Shown in pieces: positions 35,170 through 42,977 of a stretch of 64,000 nt of DNA (its first letter is position 1; every line of letters begins with the position of its first letter). The DNA lies in NCBI RefSeq assembly GCF_040529335.1, contig NZ_CP159534.1:4340001-4404000 (forward strand). The letters are read 5' to 3'. The notes beneath the pieces were generated by a model. It was not told the origin of the DNA. It worked only from the letters and a program-made list of their open reading frames with translations, and did no database searches. This DNA comes from Streptomyces sp. HUAS MG91 (GTDB lineage Bacteria > Actinomycetota > Actinomycetes > Streptomycetales > Streptomycetaceae). The position numbers and the translations under genes were made by a program.

Positions 35170-35194
35170 GCCCCTCACCGTTCAGGTGAGGGGC
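35170..35194. terminator. Hairpin between the Dabb gene and sigF promoter region
   Basis: GCCCCTCACC (35170-35179) pairs with GGTGAGGGGC (35185-35194) around GTTCA. In the minus direction it lies just beyond the stop of the Dabb-domain gene at 35221 and is followed by CTTTT. Confidence 0.75.
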
Positions 35195-35220
35195 CGCTCG
35201 ATCGTGTGACGCGGGGAGCG

Positions 35221-35514
35221 TCAGAACTCGTAGTCCGCGATCACCCACGTGGCGAACTCGCGCCACTGCGCGACGCCCGCCTGGTGGGCCGGGTGTTCGA
35301 GGTACCGCTGGAGGGCGTCGGTGTCCTCGACCGCCGAGTTGATCGCGAAGTCGTACGCGATGGGGCGGTCGGTGATGTTCCAGTCGCACTCCCAGAACGT
35401 CAGCTCGGGGATCTGCCCGCCCAGCGCGCGGAACGCCTCGACGCCCTTGACGACGCGGGGCTCGTCACGGCCGACGCCGTCGTTGAGCTTGAACAGGACC
35501 AGATGGCGGATCAC
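35221..35514 (-). CDS. Dabb (stress-responsive alpha/beta-barrel) domain protein
   Basis: This 97-residue ferredoxin-like dimeric barrel protein starts MIRHLVLFKLNDGVG, the Dabb signature, and contains ALGGQIPELTFWECDWN, YDFAINSAVEDTDALQRYLEHPAHQ and WVIADYEF. These are all conserved positions of the family. Members range from stress proteins to polyketide cyclases; this stand-alone copy has no assigned reaction. It is read away from sigF's upstream side and is followed by its own terminator. Confidence 0.85.
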   Translation of the reverse strand: MIRHLVLFKLNDGVGRDEPRVVKGVEAFRALGGQIPELTFWECDWNITDRPIAYDFAINSAVEDTDALQRYLEHPAHQAGVAQWREFATWVIADYEF

Positions 35515-35536
35515 GGGCGACGCTCCCTTGCCGGAC

Positions 35537-35707
35537 TCACTTGCCGCCGTTGGCCACCCAGGTCATGAAGTCCCCGATGGACCGCGCGGCGGACGAGATG
35601 CCCTCGAACCCTATCTGGACGTAGTCCGCGGCCTTGGCGGGGTCGGTGATGATCAGATACAGCACGAACACGATCACCACGAAGAGCCCTATTTTCTTCG
35701 GATCCAT
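35537..35707 (-). CDS. Small single-helix membrane protein, 56 aa
   Basis: This frame is short but has clean features. It starts MDPKKIGLFVVIVFVLYLIITDPAKAADYV and continues to a C-terminal TWVANGGK. One membrane helix (about residues 6-21) is followed by an amphipathic region of about 35 residues. It lies 22 bases upstream of the Dabb gene on the same strand. Similar 50-60-residue proteins are common in Streptomyces. The sequence reads like a real protein (no Arg/Gly shadow composition), so I accept it despite its size. Confidence 0.7.
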   Translation of the reverse strand: MDPKKIGLFVVIVFVLYLIITDPAKAADYVQIGFEGISSAARSIGDFMTWVANGGK

Positions 35708-36167
35708 CGCGTCCGGCCTCCCCTTGCCCCGTGCCCCGGTGTCCTGCGTTGCCAGTGTGTGCCCCTGTTACCGGCCGCGAGTCTAACGTGACGCTCTCTC
35801 ACATGACCTTTAAGGACCAACGACCCCTCGTTCCAGGCCCTTTGCCGCGTCCCGGAGGCGTTCGCGTGCCGCAGCATTGGTGGTGAGCCCGGACGATCTG
35901 GCAGGAATCGGAAGGGCAGGGACCGGACCCCGACTGCGGGGTTCACGCCGCGTCTTCCCCCCTGAAGCGGCGTGGACCGACGGGAGTCCGTCCTCATCGG
36001 GGGAAGCGGTTCGCCCCCCGAAACCGCTTCCCCCGCCCCGAGCGGGACAGGATCCCCGGCGCCTTGGTCAGGCGCCGGGGATCTTCGTGTGTGCGGGGCC
36101 GCGCGACGGCCCGGACACGCAGAACGCCCCTCTTCCTCGGTGACCCGTGGAAGAGGGGCGTTGTCAG
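35708..36167. other. Gene-free region with five consecutive hairpins
   Basis: No supported gene lies here. Five perfect hairpins follow one another: ACCCCG/CGGGGT (35927-35942), CACGCCGC/GCGGCGTG (35944-35974), 13-bp arms at 35999-36011/36022-36034, 13-bp arms GATCCCCGGCGCC/GGCGCCGGGGATC (36051-36083) and 14-bp arms at 36123-36136/36149-36162. The last is plausibly the terminator of the minus-strand tRNA. The rest could be a structured RNA or stacked terminators. Confidence 0.5.
36123..36162 (-). terminator. Terminator after tRNA-Ser(CGA)
   Basis: AACGCCCCTCTTCC (36123-36136) pairs with GGAAGAGGGGCGTT (36149-36162) and lies 6 bases beyond the tRNA 3' end in the minus direction. Confidence 0.75.
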
Positions 36168-36255
36168 CGGTAGCGGTGGGATTTGAACCCACGGTGACGG
36201 GTTACGCCACACTCGCTTTCGAGGCGAGCTCCTTCGGCCGCTCGGACACGCTACC
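36168..36255 (-). tRNA. tRNA-Ser (anticodon CGA)
   Basis: An 88-base class II tRNA on the minus strand. Acceptor GGTAGCG pairs with CGCTACC, with discriminator G. The anticodon loop CTCGAAA gives CGA. A long variable arm is present, and the T loop contains GTTCAAATC. Confidence 0.95.
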
Positions 36256-36265
36256 GAGAGGAACT

Positions 36266-36835
<570 letters not shown>

Positions 36836-37396
36836 TCAGCGGACCGTTTCGAGGACCTCCGCGGCGCCCAGTGCGTCGGCGATCTCGCTCAGGGCGTCGG
36901 CCCCGTCGAGCGCGAGCAGTTCCTTCTCGGAGACGCCGAGGTCGGCGAGGATGTCGCGGTCCCCGAGCGGCCCCGCGGGGACCGCCTCGGAGGCCGGGCC
37001 ACCGCCGCCGTCGTCCGGTTCGTCGCCGTCGTCGGCGGCGGGGTCCGGCTCGCCGTCCTCGGTGCCGTCCAGGTCGAGGGCGTCCAGTTCGTCGGCGTCC
37101 GGGTCCTTGCCGAGCAGTTCGTCGGTGAGCAGGATCTCGCCGTAACTGCTGCGGGCGGCGGCCGCCGCGTCCGAGACGTAGATGCGAGGGTCGTCCTCGC
37201 CGTCCACGCGGACGACGCCGAACCACACATCCTCCTGTTCGATGAAGACGAGGACCGTGTCGTCCCCCGCGTCGGCCTCGGCGGCCGCTTCGCGGGCCAG
37301 GTCGGACAGGTCCGACAGGGTCTCCACGTCGTCGAGCTCTGTATCGCTCGCTTCCCACCCGTCTTCGGTGCGCGCGAGCAGTGCGGCGAAGTACAC
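36836..37396 (-). CDS. tRNA adenosine deaminase-associated acidic protein
   Basis: This 186-residue, strongly acidic protein is found beside tadA in actinobacteria. It begins VYFAALLARTEDGWEA and contains DDTVLVFIEQEDVWFGVVRVDG, IYVSDAAAAARSSYGEILL, an Asp/Glu-rich disordered middle and a C-terminal DILADLGVSEKELLALDG helix. No enzyme motif is visible. The role is known only by association with TadA. The GTG at 37396 follows GGGAGAG; the frame to 37564 is rejected because its extra residues look random. It is co-oriented and closely spaced with tadA. Confidence 0.8.
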   Translation of the reverse strand: MYFAALLARTEDGWEASDTELDDVETLSDLSDLAREAAAEADAGDDTVLVFIEQEDVWFGVVRVDGEDDPRIYVSDAAAAARSSYGEILLTDELLGKDPDADELDALDLDGTEDGEPDPAADDGDEPDDGGGGPASEAVPAGPLGDRDILADLGVSEKELLALDGADALSEIADALGAAEVLETVR

Positions 37397-37649
37397 CGTG
37401 ACTCTCCCACTGGTCTCAGTGCCGGTCGGGGGTCCCCCCGGCGGAGTCTGATGGACGGGAGTGCAGTTCAAGCCCCGCCCACTCGGAATCGTGGCAGAAA
37501 GAACGCCGTCAGGAGAGGTCTTCCGTGCGCTGTGTTGGCGTCGCGTTCCCGACAGGCCACGCACACGGGTGCCAGATGTGAGTCACGTCACCTGCGGAGC
37601 ACCGCTGAGCCGCCCGGAGCCGGTCCCCGGCCCCGGGCGCGCCGCGGCG

Positions 37650-37871
37650 TCACCAGCGGAACGTGCGCATCCGCATCTGCTGGCGCATGCGCGCGGCCCG
37701 GGCGCGGCGCGGCTGGACCCGGGCCCGCAGTTCGCGTGCCTCGGTCAGTTCACGCAGGAACACCGCGCGGCGGCGCCGTCGTTCGGCGTCCGTCTCGGGC
37801 TCGGGACGCTCCGCCGCCGCTGTGCCATCGGCGTCGGGGTCCTGCTGCGCTCGGCGCTCGCTGTCCGGCAT
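37650..37871 (-). CDS. Small highly charged Arg-rich protein, 73 aa
   Basis: This 73-residue protein starts [16 protein letters not shown], has a run [20 protein letters not shown] and ends [13 protein letters not shown]. It is probably a helical, nucleic-acid- or RNA-binding-type protein, but no family is recognised. The upstream extension to 38132 overlaps the upp promoter and coding region and is rejected. The 253 bases between it and the tadA-associated gene hold no other supported gene. Confidence 0.55.
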   Translation of the reverse strand: MPDSERRAQQDPDADGTAAAERPEPETDAERRRRRAVFLRELTEARELRARVQPRRARAARMRQQMRMRTFRW

Positions 37872-38022
37872 GAGCCACCTCACCACCCCACTCGACGAGT
37901 CCTGTCCATTGTCCCCGACCCTCCGATTTCCCTCCCGGCGTGCCGTTGATGCCCGTGCGGCCCCTGTGCCGGGCCGGAGCGCGGGGGAGCCATGGGTCTG
38001 GGGCCCGGTTACTGTTGATGAC

Positions 38023-38658
38023 ATGCGGATCCACGTCGTCGACCACCCGCTGGTGGCGCACAAACTCACCACGCTGCGCGACAAGCGCACCGACTCCCCG
38101 ACCTTCCGGCGCCTGGCCGACGAGCTGGTCACCCTGCTCGCCTACGAGGCGACCCGGGACGTGCGCACCGAGCAGGTCGACATCGACACCCCGGTCTCGC
38201 GGACGACGGGCGTGAAGCTGTCGTACCCGCGTCCGCTGGTGGTGCCGATCCTGCGGGCCGGTCTCGGCATGCTCGACGGCATGGTGCGGCTGCTGCCGAC
38301 CGCCGAGGTGGGCTTCCTCGGCATGGTGCGCAACGAGGAGACGCTGCAGGCCTCCACGTATGCCACGCGCATGCCGGACGACCTCTCGGGCCGCCAGGTC
38401 TACGTCCTGGACCCGATGCTCGCCACGGGCGGCACGCTCGTCGCGGCGATCCAGGAGCTCATCAAGCGCGGTGCGGACGACGTCACCGCCGTGGTGCTGC
38501 TGGCCGCGCCCGAGGGCGTCGAGATCATGGAGCGGGAGCTGGCCGGGACGCCGGTCACCGTGGTGACCGCGTCGGTCGACGAGCGGCTGAACGAGAGCGG
38601 GTACATCGTGCCGGGCCTCGGCGACGCCGGTGACCGCATGTACGGCGCCGCGGAGTAG
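38023..38658 (+). CDS. upp: Uracil phosphoribosyltransferase
   Basis: This 211-residue pyrimidine-salvage enzyme catalyses uracil + PRPP to UMP + PPi. It matches UPRTs in length and motifs: [20 protein letters not shown] at the start, [31 protein letters not shown], the PRPP-binding loop [17 protein letters not shown], and the uracil-binding [19 protein letters not shown] near the end. The ATG at 38023 gives the canonical length. It is transcribed divergently from the small gene at 37871 and ends with a strong terminator. Confidence 0.95.
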   Translation: MRIHVVDHPLVAHKLTTLRDKRTDSPTFRRLADELVTLLAYEATRDVRTEQVDIDTPVSRTTGVKLSYPRPLVVPILRAGLGMLDGMVRLLPTAEVGFLGMVRNEETLQASTYATRMPDDLSGRQVYVLDPMLATGGTLVAAIQELIKRGADDVTAVVLLAAPEGVEIMERELAGTPVTVVTASVDERLNESGYIVPGLGDAGDRMYGAAE

Positions 38659-38677
38659 CTCCGCCGGGATCACGGAC

Positions 38678-38728
38678 AAAGCCGCGGTCGCGTCCGCTCG
38701 GTACCTGAGCGGACGCGACCGCGGCTTT
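38678..38728. terminator. Strong terminator between upp and the LytR_C gene
   Basis: Twenty-two-base arms (38678-38699 and 38707-38728) pair perfectly around loop GGTACCT. The arms start AAAGCC and end GGCTTT, so it can act in both directions between convergent genes. Confidence 0.85.
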
Positions 38729-38760
38729 TCCGTGGTTGCTCGCGCGGTTTCCCGCGCCTC

Positions 38761-39414
38761 TTACGGGGCGCAGCTCGGGGAGGCGGAAGCGGCCGGTTCC
38801 GGGTGGGTCAGCGCGGCCAGCGCCTTGTCGGCGTCGGCCTTCGTGGACAGGGCCTTGAACTGCTTGCCGATGATGAGGTCCACCTCGGCCGGCTTGGCGC
38901 GGGTGTCCGTCTTCAGCTCGGCGCCGGCCAGCTGGGTGCCGAGGACGGGCAGCGCGGCGTCGGAGGCCGACTTGGCGCCGAGCAGTATCCCGACGCCCTT
39001 GACCTTCTTGTCGTACGCCTTTGTCGCGTTTCCTACGTCCCCGATCGCGAAGCCGCGCTTCTTCAGCTCGTCGGCGGTGTCCTTGGCCAGACCGCCGCGG
39101 GTCGTGGCGTTGAGGACATTGACCTTGATCTTCGCGGGGGCGGGCAGCTTCGCCGCGGCCTTGGCGGGGGTCGGGCTCGCGCTCGGATGCTTCGGGCAGT
39201 CCGCGGCGCCGGAGCCGGCCGCGCTGGCCTTGCCGCCACCCGTGAAGACATCGACGAGCTGGAACGATCCCCAGCCGATCAGGCCGATCGCCGCGACGGA
39301 CGCGACGACGGCGAGCACGATCCTGCTGCGCGAGCGGCCGCGCCGCATACGGGGGTACTTGTCCCCCGTGATGCGGTACTTGCCGCCCATGCCGGGGGGA
39401 GTGAGCATGCTCAT
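38761..39414 (-). CDS. Membrane-anchored LytR_C-domain protein
   Basis: This 217-residue protein has a short cytoplasmic N-terminus, one membrane helix (IVLAVVASVAAIGLIGWGSF) and an Ala/Pro/Lys linker. The LytR_C domain follows (KIKVNVLNATTRGGLAKDTADELKKRGF in its strand-helix pattern, VKGVGILLGAKS, VDLIIGKQF). LytR_C domains accompany LCP cell-wall ligases; this copy lacks the catalytic LCP domain and may bind wall polymers. Cys residues at DCPKHP and the C-terminal PSCAP could pair. The ATG at 39414 or the next Met two codons later may be used. Confidence 0.85.
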   Translation of the reverse strand: MSMLTPPGMGGKYRITGDKYPRMRRGRSRSRIVLAVVASVAAIGLIGWGSFQLVDVFTGGGKASAAGSGAADCPKHPSASPTPAKAAAKLPAPAKIKVNVLNATTRGGLAKDTADELKKRGFAIGDVGNATKAYDKKVKGVGILLGAKSASDAALPVLGTQLAGAELKTDTRAKPAEVDLIIGKQFKALSTKADADKALAALTHPEPAASASPSCAP

Positions 39415-39530
39415 GGGCGCAGCGTAGTGCCGCCCGGCGGCGATGCCTATTAAATGATCAGTGGTGGCCGCTCAGTCCAACCCGAAAGGGCCAATACGGA
39501 CTTGGGGGACGCCCGGCCGCCGGGTGACCG

Positions 39531-39827
39531 TCAGCCGAGTTCGAGGACGCGGGCGTGCAGCACCTGGCGCTGCTGGAGCGCGGCGCGGACGGCGCGGTGC
39601 AGCCCGTCCTCCAGGTACAGATCGCCCTGCCACTTCACGACGTGCGCGAAGAGATCGCCGTAGAACGTCGAGTCCTCGGCGAGCAGCGTTTCCAGGTCGA
39701 GCTGACCCTTGGTCGTCACGAGCTGATCGAGGCGGACCGGGCGCGGCGCGACGTCCGCCCACTGCCGGGTGCTTTCCCGGCCGTGGTCGGGGTACGGCCG
39801 GCCGTTTCCGATGCGCTTGAAGATCAC
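39531..39827 (-). CDS. Conserved actinobacterial small protein (VapB-annotated, ParB-like motif)
   Basis: This 98-residue protein starts MIFKRIGNGRPYPDHGRE and ends FAHVVKWQGDLYLEDGLHRAVRAALQQRQVLHARVLELG, split here by convention. Close relatives are, as I recall, often labelled VapB-family antitoxin, but no toxin gene is adjacent. The DGLHRAVRAA phrase resembles the G-x-HR box of ParB/Srx-fold domains. A catalytic or nucleic-acid-binding ParB-like fold is therefore an alternative. The GTG at 39827 is used. Confidence 0.7.
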   Translation of the reverse strand: MIFKRIGNGRPYPDHGRESTRQWADVAPRPVRLDQLVTTKGQLDLETLLAEDSTFYGDLFAHVVKWQGDLYLEDGLHRAVRAALQQRQVLHARVLELG

Positions 39828-39948
39828 ACGGAAAGCCTACCGGGCCGGGCTCTCCGGGCGCAGCCATGGAGACGGAGTGCGACCCTGTGAAATAACGCCT
39901 TGAACTGGGGCGAAACAGGACCACTCAAACCCGGGACAGGGGCCTGAA

Positions 39949-41616
39949 ATGAGTGACAGCGAGCCGATGTCGGGCGGACGCGAGAGTGGAGCCGACCCGT
40001 CCGGGGGAGAACCCGGCGCTTCCTTGACGCAGGAGGCGGAGCGTACGGACGGTGCGCACCCCGAGACCGTCACCGGAAGCCCGGCGCTGCCCGCCGGAGC
40101 GCTGGAGATCGCCGCCGGATACGCGTTCACCGGTCCTGCCCTCGAACTCGGCGCGCTGCTGTGGGACGGGCAGTGCCACCCGGACGCCCAGATCCGCATT
40201 CCGCTGTCCATGCTGAACCGGCACGGCCTCGTCGCGGGCGCCACCGGCACCGGCAAGACCAAGACCCTCCAGCTCGTCGCCGAACAGCTGGCCGCGCAGG
40301 GCGTGCCCGTCTTCCTCGCCGACATCAAGGGCGACGTCTCCGGGATCTCGGCGCCCGGCGAGGACGGCGAGAAGGTGCGCGAGCGGGCCGGGCAGGTGGG
40401 GCAGGAGTGGCGGGCCACCGGGTTCCCGTGCGAGTTCTACGCGCTCGGCGGCATCGGCACCGGCATCCCGCTGCGCGCGACCGTCACCAGTTTCGGCCCG
40501 GTGCTGCTGTCGAAGGTGCTCCAGCTCAACCAGACGCAGGAGCAGTCGCTCGGCCTGATCTTCCACTACGCGGACCAGAAGGGTCTGGAGCTCTACGACC
40601 TGAAGGACCTCCGGGCCGTCGTCACCTTCCTGACCTCGGACGAGGGCAAGCCCGAGCTGAAGACGATCGGCGGTCTGTCGAGCGTCACCGCCGGGGTGAT
40701 CCTGCGGGCGCTGACCGCGTTCGAGGCGCAGGGCATGGGGGACTTCTTCGGGGAGCCGGAGTTCGACACCAGCGAGCTGCTGCGGACCGCCTCCGACGGG
40801 CGGGGCCTGGTCTCCGTACTGGAGCTGCCCGCCGTGCAGGACAAGCCGCAGCTGTTCTCGACGTTCCTGATGTGGCTGCTCGCCGATCTGTTCCAGCGGC
40901 TGCCCGAGGTCGGGGACGTGGAGAAGCCGAAGCTGGTGTTCTTCTTCGACGAGGCGCATCTGCTGTTCAACGGGGCGTCCAAGGCGTTCCTGGAGGCCAT
41001 CACGCAGACCGTGCGGCTGATCCGTTCCAAGGGCGTCGGCATCTTCTTCGTGACGCAGACCCCGAAGGACGTGCCCTCCGACGTCCTCGGGCAGCTCGGC
41101 AACCGGGTCCAGCACGCGCTGCGCGCCTTCACGCCCGACGACCAGAAGGCGCTGAAGGCCACCGTGAAGACGTTCCCGAACTCCGGGTACGACCTGGAGG
41201 AGACGCTGACCTCGCTCGGCACCGGCGAGGCCGTGATCACCGTGCTCAGCGAGAAGGGGGCGCCGACGCCGGTCGCGGCGACCCGGCTGCGGGCGCCGGA
41301 GTCGCTGATGGGGCCGGTGGAGGCGGGGGCGCTCGACGCCGCCGTGAAGGGGTCGCTGCTGTACTCGCGGTACGCGGATGCCGTGGACCGGGAGTCGGCG
41401 TTCGAGAAGCTGACCGCGCGGGAGGCCGAGACGGCGGCCCGTAAGCAGGCTGAGGCCGACGCCAAGGCTGCCGCCCGGACCAGGAAGCCGTCCCAGGACG
41501 CGTCCGTCGTGGACCAGGTCGTGGGCAGCGGGATCTTCAAGTCGCTGGCGCGCTCGATGGGCACCCAGCTGGGCCGGGAGATCTCCCGCTCGATCTTCGG
41601 CACCCGGCGCCGTTAG
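39949..41616 (+). CDS. HerA-like helicase/ATPase (DUF853 family)
   Basis: This 555-residue P-loop ATPase has a Walker A LVAGATGTGKTKTLQ near residue 100 and a Walker B LVFFFDEAHLLFNGAS near residue 327. Sensor-type FFVTQTPKDVPSDVLGQLGNRVQHALRAF and a C-terminal DUF853 tail ending GREISRSIFGTRRR are also present. The family is related to HerA/FtsK DNA-translocating ATPases and is a stand-alone protein in many bacteria. A membrane or DNA role is inferred from family only. The N-terminal 45 residues are disordered and acidic. The ATG at 39949 follows ACAGGGG. It is divergent from the gene at 39827. Confidence 0.88.
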   Translation: MSDSEPMSGGRESGADPSGGEPGASLTQEAERTDGAHPETVTGSPALPAGALEIAAGYAFTGPALELGALLWDGQCHPDAQIRIPLSMLNRHGLVAGATGTGKTKTLQLVAEQLAAQGVPVFLADIKGDVSGISAPGEDGEKVRERAGQVGQEWRATGFPCEFYALGGIGTGIPLRATVTSFGPVLLSKVLQLNQTQEQSLGLIFHYADQKGLELYDLKDLRAVVTFLTSDEGKPELKTIGGLSSVTAGVILRALTAFEAQGMGDFFGEPEFDTSELLRTASDGRGLVSVLELPAVQDKPQLFSTFLMWLLADLFQRLPEVGDVEKPKLVFFFDEAHLLFNGASKAFLEAITQTVRLIRSKGVGIFFVTQTPKDVPSDVLGQLGNRVQHALRAFTPDDQKALKATVKTFPNSGYDLEETLTSLGTGEAVITVLSEKGAPTPVAATRLRAPESLMGPVEAGALDAAVKGSLLYSRYADAVDRESAFEKLTAREAETAARKQAEADAKAAARTRKPSQDASVVDQVVGSGIFKSLARSMGTQLGREISRSIFGTRRR

Positions 41617-41680
41617 CGTCTCGTTCGTCCGCGGGTCGGCGATGAGGGGGGCCGGGCGGCCGGTGGCCGCCCGGCGCTGT

Positions 41681-41821
41681 TCAGCCGGTGGTCCGCTTCG
41701 GGGGATTCTGCGGAGACCGCTCGCGGGGAGCCGAGGGTTCAGGGGACTGATGGGCGCGGGCGTCTCGCGCGGCCTCCGCGCGGAGCAGGGCGCGCAGCAG
41801 CGCGTACGGGTCCTTGGGCAT
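41681..41821 (-). CDS. Very small protein, 46 aa
   Basis: This 46-residue frame starts MPKDPYALLRALLRAEAARD and ends Pro/Arg-rich (RSPQNPPKRTTG). AAAGGA lies about 9 bases upstream of its ATG, and it follows the membrane-protein gene at 41883 by 61 bases on the same strand. The N-terminal part could be an amphipathic helix. No family is recognised. It is supported by the ribosome-binding site and gene order only. Confidence 0.5.
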   Translation of the reverse strand: MPKDPYALLRALLRAEAARDARAHQSPEPSAPRERSPQNPPKRTTG

Positions 41822-41882
41822 GGTGGAGCGTCCTTTCGGTGCTGACAGGCAGAAAAGGTGGGTCCGGGAAATGCCGGACCTG

Positions 41883-42218
41883 TCAGCAGCGCAGGACGAC
41901 GGTGCGCAGGGCGCGGTGTGAGAGACGTGCGGGGTGCTCGGCGGGAGACGGAACGGGCCGGGTCACCCGGGGGAACGGGCGGGGCGCCGGAGCCGCCGGA
42001 AGCCGCGTCGGATGCCCGGTGGACAGCCGGAGCGCGGCCTCGGGGGCGTCATGGTGCTCGCCGCCCTCGCAGGAGGCCGCGGCCACCGGAGGCGGGGCCG
42101 CCGCCTCGGCGGGCGGCGCGGCGAACGGGGCGAGCAGCAGCGCGAGAACCAGCAGGAGCGCGCCCGCCCACGTCCGGGCACGGCGGCCCGGCGCGGTGGG
42201 GAACGGCGCGACACTCAT
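41883..42218 (-). CDS. Small secreted or membrane protein with Cys/His segment
   Basis: This 111-residue protein has a basic N-terminus followed by a strong hydrophobic segment (TWAGALLLVLALLLAPFAA) and AEA, which fits a signal peptide or anchor. The remainder is Ala/Pro-rich with CEGGEHHD in the middle and LRTVVLRC at the end, so two Cys residues and paired His residues could bind metal or form a disulfide. Function is unknown. The ATG at 42218 is preferred over 42254. It is likely co-transcribed with the 46-residue frame downstream. Confidence 0.6.
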   Translation of the reverse strand: MSVAPFPTAPGRRARTWAGALLLVLALLLAPFAAPPAEAAAPPPVAAASCEGGEHHDAPEAALRLSTGHPTRLPAAPAPRPFPRVTRPVPSPAEHPARLSHRALRTVVLRC

Positions 42219-42295
42219 GCGTCGACTTGTCCCCCGGACGCGCCCGCGACGCAATCACCGGGCGCCCTTTTCCCCTCTCATGGGCTACGCGGGCG

Positions 42296-42889
42296 TCACT
42301 TGGCTGACGCCTTCGCGGCCTTCGCCGCCGCCTTCATCTCCTGCTTGTGCGCGCGGACCTTCGCCAGGGACTCGGGGCCGGTGATGTCGGCGACCGAGCG
42401 GAAAGCCTTCGCCTCGCCGTAGGCGCCGGCCGCGTCGCGCCAGCCGGTGGGGCGTACGCCGAGCTGCTTGCCGAGCAGGGCGAGGAAGATCTGGGCCTTC
42501 TGCTTGCCGAAGCCGGGCAGCTCGACGAGCCGGGCGAGCAGCTCCCTGCCGGTGCCGACGCCGGTCCAGACGGCGGCCGCGTCGCCGTCGTAGTGCTCGA
42601 CCAGGTACTGGCACAGCTGCTGGATCCGCTTGGCCATCGACCCGGGGTAGCGGTGCACGGCTGGCTTCTCGGAGAGCAGCGCGGCGAACTCCTCGGGGTC
42701 CCGGGCGGCGATCTCGTGGGCGTCGAGGTCGTCGGCGCCGAGCCGGTCGGCGATCGTGCGGGGCCCGGCGAAGGCCCACTCCATGGGCACCTGCTGGTCG
42801 AGGAGCATCCCGACCAGCGCGGCGAGCGGGCTGCGGCCCAGCAGTTCGTCGGCGGCGGGGTCCTGGGCGAGGTGGAGGGTCACGTCCAT
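42296..42889 (-). CDS. HhH-GPD-type DNA glycosylase-like protein
   Basis: This 197-residue protein is related to the HhH-GPD base-excision superfamily. It has LAALVGMLLDQQVPMEWAFAGP at the start and a helix-hairpin-helix LVELPGFGKQKAQIFLALLG near residue 133. It is shorter than Nth/MutY, and the catalytic Lys/Asp is not obvious (the position after the hairpin has VRPTGWRDAAG, where Asp may serve). Its C-terminal tail is Lys/Ala-rich. The ATG at 42889 is preferred over 42907. A role in base repair is inferred. Confidence 0.8.
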   Translation of the reverse strand: MDVTLHLAQDPAADELLGRSPLAALVGMLLDQQVPMEWAFAGPRTIADRLGADDLDAHEIAARDPEEFAALLSEKPAVHRYPGSMAKRIQQLCQYLVEHYDGDAAAVWTGVGTGRELLARLVELPGFGKQKAQIFLALLGKQLGVRPTGWRDAAGAYGEAKAFRSVADITGPESLAKVRAHKQEMKAAAKAAKASAK

Positions 42890-42931
42890 ACGTCGATGAT
42901 GGCCCACCCGCGCGGTTCCGACATGTGGAGA

Positions 42932-42950
42932 TTAGGTTAGGCTCACCTAA
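42932..42950 (+). promoter_or_regulatory. Iron box (DmdR/DtxR-type operator)
   Basis: TTAGGTTAGGCTCACCTAA is a near-perfect 19-base match to the DmdR1 iron-box consensus of Streptomyces, a palindrome with a central G. It lies 28-46 bases upstream of the penicillin-acylase/acetyltransferase start, so that gene should be repressed under iron sufficiency. Confidence 0.9.
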
Positions 42951-42977
42951 TAAAGAGGGAAGTCGAGTGGGGGAACG

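Noticed and set aside
35880..36160. SRP RNA (ffs) or tmRNA candidate in the hairpin-rich region
   Set aside because: The conserved SRP apical loop (GGAAG...GCAG context) and any tmRNA Ala-like acceptor are absent. I keep it only as an unassigned structured region.
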